Assembly: GCA_009760885.1 (NCBI GenBank)
Contig: CM019718.1
Location: forward strand, 24,367,133 to 24,431,132
Source: Achatina immaculata
Lineage: Eukaryota > Mollusca > Gastropoda > Stylommatophora > Achatinidae
Direction: 5' to 3'
Length of the DNA: 64,000 bases
How positions within the stretch are numbered: position 1 is the stretch's first letter; every line of letters starts with the position of its first letter. Below, piece after piece: positions 45,901 through 56,232 of this stretch. The notes beneath the pieces are model-generated. The model was not told the DNA's origin and ran no database searches. It saw only the letters and a list, made by a program, of their open reading frames with translations. Both the position numbers and the translations under genes were made by a program.

Positions 45901-48900
45901 CTATGCCCTCTCTTCTCATTGCATGTCCTATGAAAGTACATTGTCTCTCTCTTACCTTTTTGACAAGGTTTATTGTCTCTCCAGATCTTCTCATACATTC
46001 TTCATTAGTTATTTTTGCTGTCCAGGGGATTCGCAACATTCTTCTAATAAACCACATTTCTGCTGCTTCCAATGATTTTTGTGCAGACTTGCCTATTGTC
46101 CATGATTCACTTCCATATAACAAGATAGGTTCAATATAGCATTTTAGGACTCGTTTTCTAACATTCATTGATAAAGATGTGTTAGCTAATATGTTTCTCA
46201 TTCTCTGAAATGCAGTCTTTGTTTGGCCTATTCTGTTCCTAATTTCTGTTCTGCATTTCCCATCTGAAGTTATTACTGCTCCAAGGTATTTGAATTTCTG
46301 CACCTGCTTTAGAATAGTTCCGTTTAATTTAATACTGCATGCTGGTGGATTCTGTTTCTTAGATAACTATAAAATATATACACGATCAATAATGCATATG
46401 TCTTGATTAGTAATAATAAATGCCTATGTTAGTGGCTTACTAGAACCAAAATAAAACTGTACCAAAGCTGTGTTATCCATACTCCTCTATGGAGCAGAAT
46501 TTTGGAGAACAACTGAAAAGATAATGGACAAATTATCTTTATTCCACACAACCTGCCTCACAATGATTTTGAACATTTACTAGCCACAAACAATAAATAT
46601 TAGAGACCTACTTTCCCAGTGTGAACCAAAAGATATGAATGTTATAACAGAAAAAAACACTGGGAATGGATTGGTCATGTGCTACAAAGAGACCCCAGCA
46701 GCATCGCTAAACCAGCCATGCAATGAACACCCGAGGGAAAAAGAGAGGTCGACCAAAAGCTGCCTGGCAGAGAACTGTAGAGGCACAGCTGGGGCACAGT
46801 ACAAAGACTGGCCTTGGAGAGAATTTTGTTGCTGTCATGCAAGACACCACAAGATATACTGGGCAGTGACTGCCTAGTCAACTGCTGAGCAAGAGCATGG
46901 ATGGATGGTTGTTACTGAGTTATGCACTGTATTTTCAATCATTATTTTAATGTAAATTTTCCCTTAAACTGGACTAATTTCAGAGCACAGTTCTGTGTAT
47001 GTTCAAACTACCCATCAGCCACTGTGAATGTGTTGTATTCCATCACCGTCCATCTAATGCGGTTATAATGTAATTTTCAAGTTGCCTTTATTCTTTATTC
47101 TCCCTCCTACAAATAAAAAGTTTACCAGATAACAGTGTATGTTTCAATTCGTGGGAAGCAGCATCCAATTCTGTGAGTGTAGTAGAGTCTTCTCTCTGTT
47201 TAATTTTCTTTCGAAAATATTACATAATTTATTAGCCCATGCTTATAGTTGTGTGTATTAACGATACATGAGGGTCATACCGAAAGTCATGAGGAAAAAT
47301 TTTTTAAAAATCAGAATTTATAGATAGAGAAAATATAAATGTATCACTTTAATCTGTATCCTTTTCTTCACTTTTCAATGTAATCTCCATTTCTCTGAAC
47401 ACATTTTTTCCCCATCACTCTGCAGGTTTGAAAATACCTTCCCGGTAGAATTCCGTTCCAGCCGACAAACAGCACAAACGCATTGCTTTCTGGACGTTCT
47501 CTCCTGTGGGACCCAGCTGGCACAAACTTTTCTATAGCCTAGGGTTTCAATCATTTCCTGTACTGCATTGTCCTATTCCAAGATTTACAGTGATTTCAGA
47601 AACTGTGACATGTCTGTCAACCCTTTCCACATTGTGTTCAGTGGAGGCAATTCGAGGGCGACCGCTGCAAGGCATATCTTGGATGCTCATGTTCCCATCT
47701 TTGAAATGTTTCACCCACCTCCTAACATTGCTAGCACCCATACACACATCTCCATAAGCAAGTTGAAATCTTTGGTGAATTTCAGCAGCAGGGATTTACT
47801 CTTTAACAAGGAACTCAATAACAGCATGTTGATGAAATGAAACTTCAGCACTCGCCATTTTGTTTATACTCTGCGTGGTCACCTGACACATGATGGTGAT
47901 ATCATGTGACCTCTACATAAAGTGCAAATGATGCAGTTAAGGTGATACATTTATATTTTCTCTATCTATAAATTCTGAATTTTTAAAAAATGTTTCCTCA
48001 CGACTTTTGGCATGACCTTCGTATATATGTATCCGGTATTGTATTAACCTACTTAACCCATAAATTATCTTACCAGATGCAGTAGTTGAAATAAAAAAAA
48101 CTGTATATATACAATATCTTGGCTATCAAGTCAGTACAAGTACATTACATTCCTCCATATATCCTTCTTAAGTGTACAGCATGGTGTCTTTACGTCCAAA
48201 TAACATCCTACTTCATAGAAAGTATTGTGGACATTATGCAGATGATGTCATTCGTCTGTATCCTAGCAGCTTTTGTTGCATTATAAACTCTGGTGTTGTA
48301 TTATAAAAATGTTGTAACCTTCAGACACCTTGTGGCTGGTATACTGAAATAAAATCATACTGAAATAAAATCATGAAATCACATGTGCTTTGGACTGTGA
48401 TGGTTCACTTGGCTTTCCACAGCAGTGCTACAATGCAGACGTCTCAGCAGACCATGCCACTAACGAGACCACATATAGCAGTCAGACAACAGTATCATAT
48501 AAAGATGGGATATGATTTCGACCGGTCACATTTCACTGTCTTTAATTAATGTATCACCAAACAGTAATTTTCACTTCCAATATAAGTACTATAAAGTTTT
48601 AACAAATAACTCAGATTAACCTAAATCACAGGCAAATACACATAAAGACCCACAACAACTGAAGGAGTGGCAGCATCTATCACTGAAGAAGATGGCTCTC
48701 TTAGTTCATAGCATAAAACAAAATGAAAGGGGGAAAAAAGGAAGAAAAGAATGGAAGGAGAGGGATAGAGGATGAAAAAGAAGGAAGTAAGAGAGCAACT
48801 GAGAGAGAGGGGAAGAAAAGGAAGAAGAGAATGAAGGAAAGATGGAAAACAGGTCGGAATGAATTTGAGAAGAAAGGGAGGAAAGAAAGTAAAACATCTG

Positions 48901-50443
48901 AGATTTAAAAAAAAAAACAAAACAAAACAAACAAATACCATCTGTTTCTCCCAGGAATGGTCTCATTCGTAAACCAATATTCCCTGCTAAGTCATACACC
49001 AGAATCTTCTTCCCTGACTGAGTTGTAATTGTGTCAACATTAAAATGGCTTGTTGGTTCAACAGACACAATCGATTCAACACCATACTTCCAAGAATATA
49101 AGAGAAATGTTTTGCCTGTTTGGGGAAACAAATTTATTAACATGTGGCCAACACATGCAATTTAAAAATAAATTTGATATGCTAATTATTTACTTTATAC
49201 ATATTTTTTATGAAATATAAATAAACTTTGTTGTATTTTATATGATGATAGTAACAATAAGGTTCTTATATTAAGAATGGAGTACTTATATTAAGAATGG
49301 AGTAATCTGAGTAGCAAAGTGACTAGTGCGCTTGCCTCTCATAGGGAAACTAGTGGTGAAAGTCCAGCTGGAGATGCCCTAGTCAAATCAGCTATAAAAA
49401 TTGGTACCTGACTCCTTTATGGCAATAAATGTGGCATGGCATGATGCTGATCTTATCACCCTCTAGTGTGCTAACTGTTCAAGGAAAATATTGGAACTAA
49501 TGCCATATCCCCTAGATGCCCGTATGCCATGATACTTTATTTTTTAACTAAGAATGTTAAGAAACTGAATTTATAATTTAACATACATAAATTTGTATTT
49601 AGAAACTGTTGCACTTCTAAGAAAAATAAATCAATGGAAAAGTGCTTTCAGACAAGACATCAGTACATTATTTCTGGGTATATGAAAATGAAAAATCACA
49701 TAAGTGAATAATGAAATGTTTAGTGTTAACTTTTAAACATATTTTCAGAGGCGATAATAAGTAACACAACAATTAACTAACTTAAATAAAAACTTTGAAT
49801 GTTAAAAAAAAATGAAATATACAAAACAATTTATGAAATATATGATGGTGAGTCAAAAGATAATTGCAAATCAAAAGATATAACTACTGAAAGTATATGG
49901 AAAGGCTCGAGGGTGAGTCAAAAGATAACTACAAATCAAAGGATATAACTACTGAAAGTATATGGAAAGGCTCGAGGGTGAGTCAAAAGATAAATGCAAA
50001 TCAAAGGATATAACGACTGAAAGTATATGGAAAGGCTCGAGGGTGAGTCCAAAGATAAATGCAAATCAAAGGATATAACTACTGAAAATACATGGAAAGG
50101 CTCGAGGGTGAGTCAAAAAAGTCTTTTCATATATTTTTCAGCGGTTACATTCCTTGATTTTTACTTTCTAAAAAAAAGTATAATGTACTCAAATTCATTG
50201 TCATTTTTGCTTTCCCTAAATAATTATGAAGAAGTATGAAAGTCTCAGGGCCTTCAACTAATAACAGCATGTCAACAAAGTTTATAAACTTGAAGTTAAA
50301 TAGCTATAAAGAACAGTCAATATTGAAGAAGAAAATAATATTTCTTTACCTGCAGATTGTTTGCCCATAATTAAAACTTTAACTGGCTGTTCCTTTGGTC
50401 CTGATGAGAAAACTGTAAGACCTGATGAACAAGCTGCTCCCAT
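42823..50443 (-). CDS. Arf/Arl-like small GTPase with degenerate G boxes (4 exons)
   Basis: Four exons (50,443-50,350; 49,115-48,939; 45,395-45,252; 42,968-42,823) join through GT-AG introns, all in phase 1, into 561 nt encoding 186 residues, close to the usual ~180 of Arf/Arl proteins. MGAACS at the N-terminus fits N-myristoylation at Gly2, with Cys5 a possible palmitoylation site. The P-loop GKQSAGKT (27-34) is intact, and PTSHFNV (52-58) supplies the switch I Thr. The DxxGQ box reads DLAGN (73-77), so the catalytic Gln is Asn. The NKQD position reads RKEE (132-135), and the G5 SA(K) position is not recognisable. ARL11/ARL14-like proteins are the closest I recall. The open frame argues for a functional gene; loss of GTP specificity or hydrolysis is inference. 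Confidence 0.88.
43470..43702 (-). pseudogene. LINE family B 3' end in intron 3
   Basis: Reverse complement matches 40,757-40,965 and 55,970-56,180: a run to tggctgcaagacatcgttga, then gggcatcttgcttacaacc, ending ttgacatgcagatgattgac. It inserted in sense with the host gene. Confidence 0.75.
44141..44371 (-). pseudogene. LINE family E 3' end in intron 3
   Basis: The minus strand ends gcagcagtgagccttaatgg followed by a (gaa)n tail, as at 22,564-22,640. A LINE C end adjoins it at 44,372. Confidence 0.7.
44372..44745 (-). pseudogene. LINE family C 3' end in intron 3
   Basis: Same sequence as 60,200-60,605 in reverse complement, from gactcttttgaaaacaaatg to gtgacatttaacagcatggg aaggatgtaag. Stops interrupt the frame. 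Confidence 0.8.
45252..45395 (-). CDS. Arf-like gene, exon 3 (central region, altered G4)
   Basis: Acceptor ttctgttacag/GCGTGG; donor AATG/GTGAGT. Residues 91-138. GVVYMLGLYGG aligns with the Arf strand IIFVVDS.D, and ENIPFLFVIRKEE with .VP.LV.ANKQD, so the guanine-specificity box is replaced. The frame is too short to stand out as an open reading frame on its own. Confidence 0.88.
45702..46369 (-). pseudogene. LINE family A 3' region in intron 2 (best copy)
   Basis: An uninterrupted 194-residue frame ending ANASRQGT covers KYLGAVITSDGKCRTEIRNR, FQRMRNILANTSLSMNVRKR, ESWTIGKSAQKSL, MWFIRRMLRIPWTAKITNEE and GRRSRGRPREMILDSLTGW. The frame continues upstream to about 46,363. This region follows the reverse transcriptase in RTE-like elements; endonuclease and RT are absent. 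Direct duplications taaaatatat at 45,692-45,701 and 46,370-46,379 flank it. It is the least decayed copy, so probably among the youngest. Confidence 0.9.
46440..46905 (+). pseudogene. LINE family D-like C-terminal region in intron 2
   Basis: Reads, with many breaks, AVLSILLYGAEFWRTTEKIM-like sequence, then WEWIGHVLQRDPSSIAKPAM and EGKRERSTKSCLAE. This corresponds to the WRWIGH.LR....I...AL.W.P.G.R.RGRP region of non-LTR retrotransposons. Old copy, opposite in orientation to the host gene. Confidence 0.65.
47267..48021 (-). mobile_element. Internally deleted mariner element in intron 2
   Basis: Inverted ends of about 80 bp are highly similar over atttatagatagagaaaata and taaatgtatcac. TA dinucleotides flank at 47,265-47,266 and 48,022-48,023. 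At 755 bp the element is far shorter than an intact mariner (about 1.3 kb), because the central catalytic part is gone. Confidence 0.88.
47370..47860 (-). pseudogene. Deleted mariner transposase (N- and C-terminal ends only)
   Basis: From 47,860 on the minus strand it begins MASAEVSFHQHAVIEFLVKE, a stop follows, then GDVCMGASNVRRWVKHFKDG and QDMPCSGRPRIASTEHNVER. This covers the paired helix-turn-helix DNA-binding domain. After LGPTGENVQK the sequence jumps to the C-terminal EFYREGIFKPAE..GKNVF. All catalytic acidic blocks are deleted. Confidence 0.82.
48721..48895. repeat. Polypurine tract just inside intron 2
   Basis: About 175 bp that is almost purely A/G on the plus strand, so it is a polypyrimidine tract on the gene's sense strand, starting about 45 bp after the exon 2 donor. 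Such tracts can form triplex DNA. Frames through it are artefacts. Confidence 0.8.
48939..49115 (-). CDS. Arf-like gene, exon 2 (P-loop end, switch I, DLAGN)
   Basis: Acceptor ttccccaaacag/GCAAAA; donor GATG/GTATTT. It supplies residues 32-90, from the second half of the P-loop through switch I and the interswitch to RPFLGETD, which aligns with the R..W..Y...T switch II region of Arf proteins. The splice phase rebuilds GKT exactly across the junction. Confidence 0.9.
49306..49400 (+). repeat. tRNA-derived SINE head in intron 1
   Basis: gagtagcaaagtgactagtg (A box) and tggtgaaagtccagctgg (degenerate B box), similar in layout to 24,735-24,812. Confidence 0.5.
49846..50112. repeat. 65-bp tandem repeat in intron 1, ~4 copies
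   Basis: Unit gagggtgagtcaaaagataa, then ctacaaatcaaaggatataa, ctactgaaagtatatggaaa and ggctc. Copies differ at single bases, so it looks recent. Confidence 0.9.
50350..50443 (-). CDS. Arf-like gene, exon 1 (start codon)
   Basis: Encodes residues 1-31 and the first base of codon 32. The ATG context is AGCATGG, with A at -3 and G at +4. An in-frame TAA lies five codons upstream, which fixes this start. The donor is GCAG/GTAAAG. A possible acceptor (ctcctacag) upstream near 50,490 could end a 5' UTR intron. Confidence 0.88.
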
Positions 50444-50599
50444 GCTTACTCTTGCTTAAACAATGAACTGCTGTGTAGCTGAACACTCTGTAGGAGATTG
50501 TATCCATAGCTTATGTAATGAGTATCATATTTCCTTTATCAAGATTATACTAGCATAGAGAGAGTGAAACTGCACCATGAGACAGCAGTCAGTGATCCA

Positions 50600-50745
50600 T
50601 AGCTGTGTCACTGACTGCTGGCATCAGGGCTAGTGTACCACAGCTGACCAAGACCCTACACCACCTCTCTGCTGGTGCCACCAATACAAAACTCAGTGTA
50701 GGGCTGGATTCTTTAGTGTCTCCAGGGTGGTGGAGTCTGGTAAAG
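50600..50745 (-). repeat. Dispersed repeat family F, upstream of the gene
   Basis: Reverse complement gives ccagactccaccaccctgga, gcagagaggtggtgtagggt and cttggtcagctgtggtac, collinear with 51,535-51,690. It lies 160-300 bp 5' of the Arf-like ATG on the same strand. Confidence 0.6.
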
Positions 50746-50912
50746 AGGAAATGTACCTTTTCCTGGTTTATAGCTCCACTCCAGGTTTGCAAAAATGGCT
50801 GCCATAACCCATTCCTCAACAGACATGATGCTTGTGTTTCAACATGTTCACCACATCAGCTGCAAAAAACATCCTACCCACATTTCCAAGAACTTAGAAC
50901 ATGAACAAGTAT

Positions 50913-51284
50913 CTTACATCCTTCCTGTGCCATTAAACGTCACACAGGGCTCGCATAGTTGTTTGCACAACTTTTCCTGTTTTCTGCGAGTTTTTCAACT
51001 TCATTAAGGGATGTTATGCCCACTAAACTGGTTTATCTTAACAATGTCCTCTTTAGAGTTTCACAAGGTCGATCTCTTTTTCTTCAGCCTGTTGTGCTCC
51101 ACTTGATAGCTTGTTTTGTTACTCTCTGATTGTTTCTTCTCATCATATGGCCTACAAATGTCCATCTTCTTTTTCTGATCACCCATGAGACAGGTTGTTG
51201 TTTGCTCATCTGTCTTATCTCTGCGTTGTTCTTGAATTCATTCCACTTTATACCAAGTATTTTCCTGAGGCATTTGTTTTGAAT
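50913..51284 (-). mobile_element. LINE family C 3' end with target duplication
   Basis: Encodes (minus) NKCLRKILGIKWNEFKNNAE, RQMSKQQPVSWVIRKRRWTF and GHMMRRNNQRVTKQAIKWST, then breaks; the end is gtttaatggcacaggaagga. A perfect 12-bp duplication ATGAACAAGTAT flanks it at 50,901-50,912 and 51,285-51,296. Confidence 0.9.
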
Positions 51285-51534
51285 ATGAACAAGTATACAA
51301 ATACAGAAATTCAATTAATGTTCTATGTTGTATCTAATAGTCATTTTTGTTAATTCTGGTCCATTATTTATTTCCACCTGAAAAAAAACACTGTTTTACT
51401 GGACATCTTCTGTTGCTATATTTCTGCAGAATTGAACAAGATGTTTTATGTTGCTAATACTAATGTGGTAACACAGGCATTAAGTTCGACTGAGCATGGA
51501 TCACGGTGGCTTGCTTTAAGACTCAGGGTGAACA

Positions 51535-51690
51535 CAAAAATCAAGCTTATTTGCAGACTCCACCACCACTGAAACCACAGCAAGTCTTACCCCACTGGTC
51601 ATGCTGAGCTTGTTAGTAGTACAAATGGAGAGGTGAGATAGGGTTTTGGCCAGCTTTGGTTCTCCAGTAAAGATAATCATGTATTCACAT
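51535..51690 (+). repeat. Dispersed repeat family F
   Basis: gcagactccaccaccactga, cacagcaagtcttaccccac, gagcttgttagtagtacaaa and tggagaggtgagatagggtt, then ttggccagctttggttctcc. Corresponding words occur in the other F copies. No open frame or tRNA-like promoter is obvious. Flanks 51,297-51,534 and 51,691-51,998 show no gene. Confidence 0.65.
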
Positions 51691-51998
51691 CAGTCCAGTC
51701 ATCTTTGATCCAGTATCTTGTAAATCTGAGAAGGAAACAAAGTAATATCACAAGAAATCTCAGTGATTGTCTTACAACAGTGAAATACACCTAGATTTTA
51801 GCAATAAAATTTTTCTTCCATTGCATAAAAAAAACACATATGAAAAGACTATAATAAGAAACATTTGATCAAAAGAAAACTGGCTAGAAAATGTAAAAGT
51901 GAACATGGAAAAATGAAATCCCATTATATTAGTCATAATAATAGCACCTTTTATTTTAGATGACGGTTTTGAAGCATGTAGATTACTGCTGTGGAACT

Positions 51999-52612
51999 TG
52001 CAGATCTTACTATGACTAGCAGATCTTACTACACAGTTACGACTAGCAGATCTTACTACGACTAGCAGATCTTACTACGACTAGCAGATCTTACTACACA
52101 GTTACGACTAGCAGATCTTACTACGACTAGCAGATCTTACTACACAGTTACGACTAGCAGATCTTACTACGACTAGCAGATCTTACTACGACTAGCAGAT
52201 CTTACTACACAGTTACAACTAGCAGATCTTACTACGACTAGCAGATCTTACTACGACTAGCAGATCTTACTACACAGTTACAACTAGCAGATCTTACTAC
52301 GACTAGCAGATCTTACTACACAGTTACGACTAGCAGATCTTACTACACAGTTATGACTAGCAGATCTTACTACACAGTTACAACTAGCAGATCTTACTAC
52401 GACTAGCAGATCTTACTACGACTAGCAGATCTTACTACGACTAGCAGATCTTACTACACAGTTACAACTAGCAGATCTTACTACGACTAGCAGATCTTAC
52501 TACACAGTTACAACTAGCAGATCTTACTACGACTAGCAGATCTTACTACGACTAGCAGATCTTACTACACAGTTACGACTAGCAGATCTTACTACACAGT
52601 TACGCCGAGCGG
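51999..52612. repeat. Two-length tandem array (19 and 27 bp units)
   Basis: Short unit gactagcagatcttactac (19 bp). The long unit adds acagttac (27 bp). About 27 units occur in irregular order of short and long, with a/g changes at the start of units following the long form. Confidence 0.92.
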
Positions 52613-53567
52613 ATCTAAATTACACTCAATCTTTCCCCCGTTCTTCCTGGTCCTCACTGTTAATGGGAAAACCGTGTGTGTGTGACTTCAAAATGATTCA
52701 CTAATGACTAATATGAACACGCGACCTCCATTATCTCAGGCTGGTGAAATCTTTAACACAATGAAGCCTGCTGGTGGGTTTTGTATCCTTATTATTTTCT
52801 TCAAACAGACGCCTATTATCTGCTTCTGTGGAACCTGTAGGCGCTACATGGCATCACACCAAAGGAGGTTTTGTCGCTGGTATTACTTAAATCGTGACAC
52901 GAATATCGGGGTCAACTTAGTTTACATTGGGAACGGAAGTTGTTTATGGATTGGAAAATATATTATTTATATAATTATAAAATAGATTTTGTAAATATTA
53001 CACAATTTCGCTATAATAATAATACACAAATAATTAGTGTAAAATGCATAAATCAATGATTTACATTTGCATTAGAAAGTTAACGAACACAGTTTATTTC
53101 AAATGTATAAGCAGACAATTGCACGGTCACGTGATTGAGAGATAGCTACGGAGTAAGAGCATTGAAACAAGGAAAAATGTTTGAATGCTTTGTGTCTTCT
53201 GTGGGCCGAGAAGCACCAAAACAATTGAGTAGTTTAGAGTGCTGTGGCTTCAGAACTTCTGGTTAATCTGTATGCTTGAACAAGCCTTCACTTCTGCCAA
53301 ACTGCGGAGTAACGTAGATTGGGATAAGAGTTGGATTCTCTAAATTCTTTTGATTACAATAAATCTATGGCAATAGTAAATATAGTATAGTAATAATAAA
53401 ATAAGTGGAAACAAGGTTGGTTGGTTGGTTGGTTAAGGACCAACGGCCATGAACACCTGCTCCAATTTCCTCTTCATTATATCCTTCAGGATACAATAAT
53501 TATCCCAAGCAGCTGTTCAAAGTGTAATAAATAAGAGTGACACTAATCTTCAGACTCTTTCTGATAA
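52613..53567. other. No gene seen
   Basis: AT-rich; a ttgg tetranucleotide run lies at 53,416-53,434, followed by aaggaccaacggcc. The frame at 52,704-52,985 has no motif. Confidence 0.45.
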
Positions 53568-53585
53568 TCATTTCATAGATCAGTA

Positions 53586-53745
53586 ACACACAATAATTAG
53601 TGTATAAGTATACAACTATACACGAAGCACTGCAGTAAAGCTGTGATACCAGAATGTATAAACTAGGAAAAATGATTGTATCACAACTTTGTAGTCATTA
53701 AGTAATAAAGCTGTTCCCACATTTTTCCTTAGTTTATACATTCTC
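53586..53745. mobile_element. Mini Penelope-like copy (ends only)
   Basis: The 17-bp sequence TCATTTCATAGATCAGT occurs on both sides (53,569-53,585 and about 53,746-53,762). The insert has the same ~55-bp tail as the larger element at 56,181 (caataattagtgtataagta ...). It is followed by two inverted ends sharing gaatgtataaac and its complement around a minimal centre, including acaactttgtagtcattaag taataaagctg. Confidence 0.75.
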
Positions 53746-53762
53746 ATTTCATAGATCAGTGC

Positions 53763-54169
53763 TATTAAAATTCGGAGTCAAGATGAAGCAGTTATTAACT
53801 GAAGAACTGACTGGATTACAGACAGAGACAGAAGAGACAAGATTTTTGTCCTGATGTTATTAATACTCGTAGAAGAGGCATTATAATTCACGTGACCTTC
53901 TTTGAATTATTATTTAAAAAAACATCTTTACAACAATTTACACATGCTGTCAAAGGATTTACCTACATATTGCTTATTATTCTTATTATCCTTCCTTGTG
54001 CTTCTTAGTTTCAGTTTGAAGTTGTCTAAAAGAAAAGTTAATTTGTCATTAGTAACATTTGGTCTTTATCACAGATCTTACATTTTTCAAGAATCTATAC
54101 TTTTTTAAATGATAGTAATATGATCTGTTTGATTCATTGTTTTTTTTTTTTTTTTTGCTTTTTTCCCCA
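53763..54169. other. No gene seen
   Basis: AT-rich with a poly-T run at about 54,141-54,157. No motif in the short frames. Confidence 0.45.
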
Positions 54170-54590
54170 AATATAATTTCATGTATATCATTATCATCAC
54201 CATGTGCCTCACTAACAGGTGTTGACATTCTTGCTTCTTTGTTTGGTGTAGTCCTTGGTATTTATAATCATACTGGTTGCCTTTATTTCCTGTGTCATTT
54301 AGTCAGCCTTTTCAGATATTCTTTTCTTAATCTCCCTTTTCCCTGGAGTTTACTGATGATTGTCAGATTTACTGACTTCTTTTATCTCATGAAATGTCCA
54401 AAGAATTTTTGATTTTCCTTTCCTTGCAGTTTCAAGTGGTATATATTGTTCTGCAGCTTCTAAAACTTCATGTTTTTTTCTGGTAGTCCAAGGAATATCC
54501 CATGTCTTTCTCCAAAACAACATCCCTGTTGCTTCTTGTGTCTGTTTAATCTGTTTATTTATTGCTGAAGTCTTAAAAAGCACACATTAA
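54170..54590 (-). pseudogene. LINE family A 3' region, old
   Basis: On the minus strand it reads GMLFWRKTWDIPWTTRKKHE and KSKILWTFHEIKEVSKSDNH, corresponding to MWFIRRMLRIPWTAKITNEE and the GH.MR... region of the family, followed by broken frames down to (gat)-like sequence at 54,190-54,205. Sequence up to about 54,780 may be more of the same copy. Confidence 0.6.
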
Positions 54591-55969
54591 TCTAGAACTA
54601 TATAGTTCTTTAATGCTTAAAGAATTACCTACATATTTTAGAACTATTTTCTGCAAAGGTTTAAGAAATACTCTTCTATATTTTATTTCATTTCTCTTAC
54701 ATCTGGGTTATTTGTGCAGATTTGATGTCTTTTCATTCATCCTCACTTTCTGCATTCATATAATCCATTAGGACATCATTTTTCTGAATGCTGTTGATTC
54801 TGAAGTAAGTAGTAAAGTTTGCCTTTTTTCTTCCTGTCTGTCTGTTTTAAATGTAACACTGTGGTATGTCACTCTTAGAAACATAAAAGAAATGGTTCAT
54901 ATTTCAACAGTCTGTGTCTGATAATGGAATCCATCATTGTGCCCATTGATTCTAGTTGTTTTTTTTCCAGAGTCCTACATCATGTAACGAGAGATTATTG
55001 GAATAAAGAGGTGATTCAAATGAACTAGAGTTGGTAAAGACCTGTGATCACATTAACCAGCAATTACCGGTGCATTACCAATTAAAAAAAAAAAAAAGAA
55101 ATACCAAAACCTTTGGAGGTTGTCAGTTACTGTTACCAGTTTATATTATAAAAAACTGAGTAAAAAGCAACAAGCAAAATCAGTTGGAGGATATTCAGGC
55201 CAGGAGGCTGATGTGCAGAATGAGAAGGAAAATCAATCGGTTTTGATTTTAGTTCAGCATTTGAGCACTTTGTAAATGCAAATAATAAAAGAAAAAAAAA
55301 TTCACACAAACATTTACTTTCCACTAATGTCTGTAAAGTATGTTTAATTTTACACTTAAAAAAAAAAAAGTATTGAATGTTGTATTGAAAAACAGGTATG
55401 TTGGAAAGTACTTCGTGCAGTATGAAAGACAGGTACAACTGTACCAGTTTTAAAAAATCCTATCATGTTCACTGGTCAAGACCCTGTCATATTTTGAGGA
55501 CTCTAGAAAACAGACATCCATTACTTCATGCAGAAAAGCAATTTGGAATTAACATATTGCCTACAGTGGTGGAGCCTGCCAAGTTGCCTGCTTCTAAAGT
55601 CCAGTATGGGGACTAAATGAAGGCAATATAATCCACTTCCTGTCTAAATTAATGTCATCATATCAAAAGTTCAAAGCAGCATCTCCTTGACTTTATAAGA
55701 GCATAAACAGTCAACCAATAAAAATATTTATTCAATGTTTATACCTGTCTGTATACAGGCTAAAGCCCTGTGATACTCTGAACCTCTTGTGGTCCTCTCG
55801 GGGATCTCATGTGGTCCTTTCGGGGACCACACAGGAAACCACGGGACTTAACGAGGACCACAGGTGTAAATTCAGTAGGATCACAGTGCGATCTTGGTGG
55901 TAGAAGCGAAAGAAGAAGAAGAAAATACTTGTCTGTATCTCAGTTGTTTTTTCTTCTGTTCGTATTAAA
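54591..55969. other. No gene seen
   Basis: AT-rich with several poly-A runs. Frames at 55,133-55,438 and 55,398-55,616 overlap on opposite strands without motifs. Confidence 0.45.
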
Positions 55970-56180
55970 GAGAGAAAACTTAAATATTTTGGACACATTA
56001 AACGTCATGATAATTTAGAGAAGACCGTATTGGAAGGATTCATAATGGGAAAAAGAAAGAAAGGAAGACCAAAACGAAAATGGCTGCAAGACATCGTTGA
56101 CAATCTGCAAATGGATGCAGCAGTGGCAGGCCATCTTGCCCACAACCAAGAGGCCTACAGGAGTGCTGTTTGGGAGGCAA
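55970..56180 (+). pseudogene. LINE family B 3' end, split by a Penelope-like element
   Basis: Reads RKLKYFGHIKRHDNLEKTVL, EGFIMGKRKKGRPKRKWLQD and NQEAYRSAVWEA, then stops at the insertion. Its last ~45 bp continue at 57,351-57,400 (ggcaaagttccacaagggac atgcaaatgaatgaatg). Confidence 0.85.
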
Positions 56181-56232
56181 TACAATAATTGGTGTATAAG
56201 TATACAACTATACACTAAGCACTGCAGTAAAG

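Noticed and set aside
45723..46139. 138-residue plus-strand frame, and its relative at 61,615-62,013
   Set aside because: Antisense of LINE A C-terminal coding sequence.
48621..48941. Minus-strand Phe/Ser-rich frame
   Set aside because: Comes from the intron 2 polypyrimidine tract.
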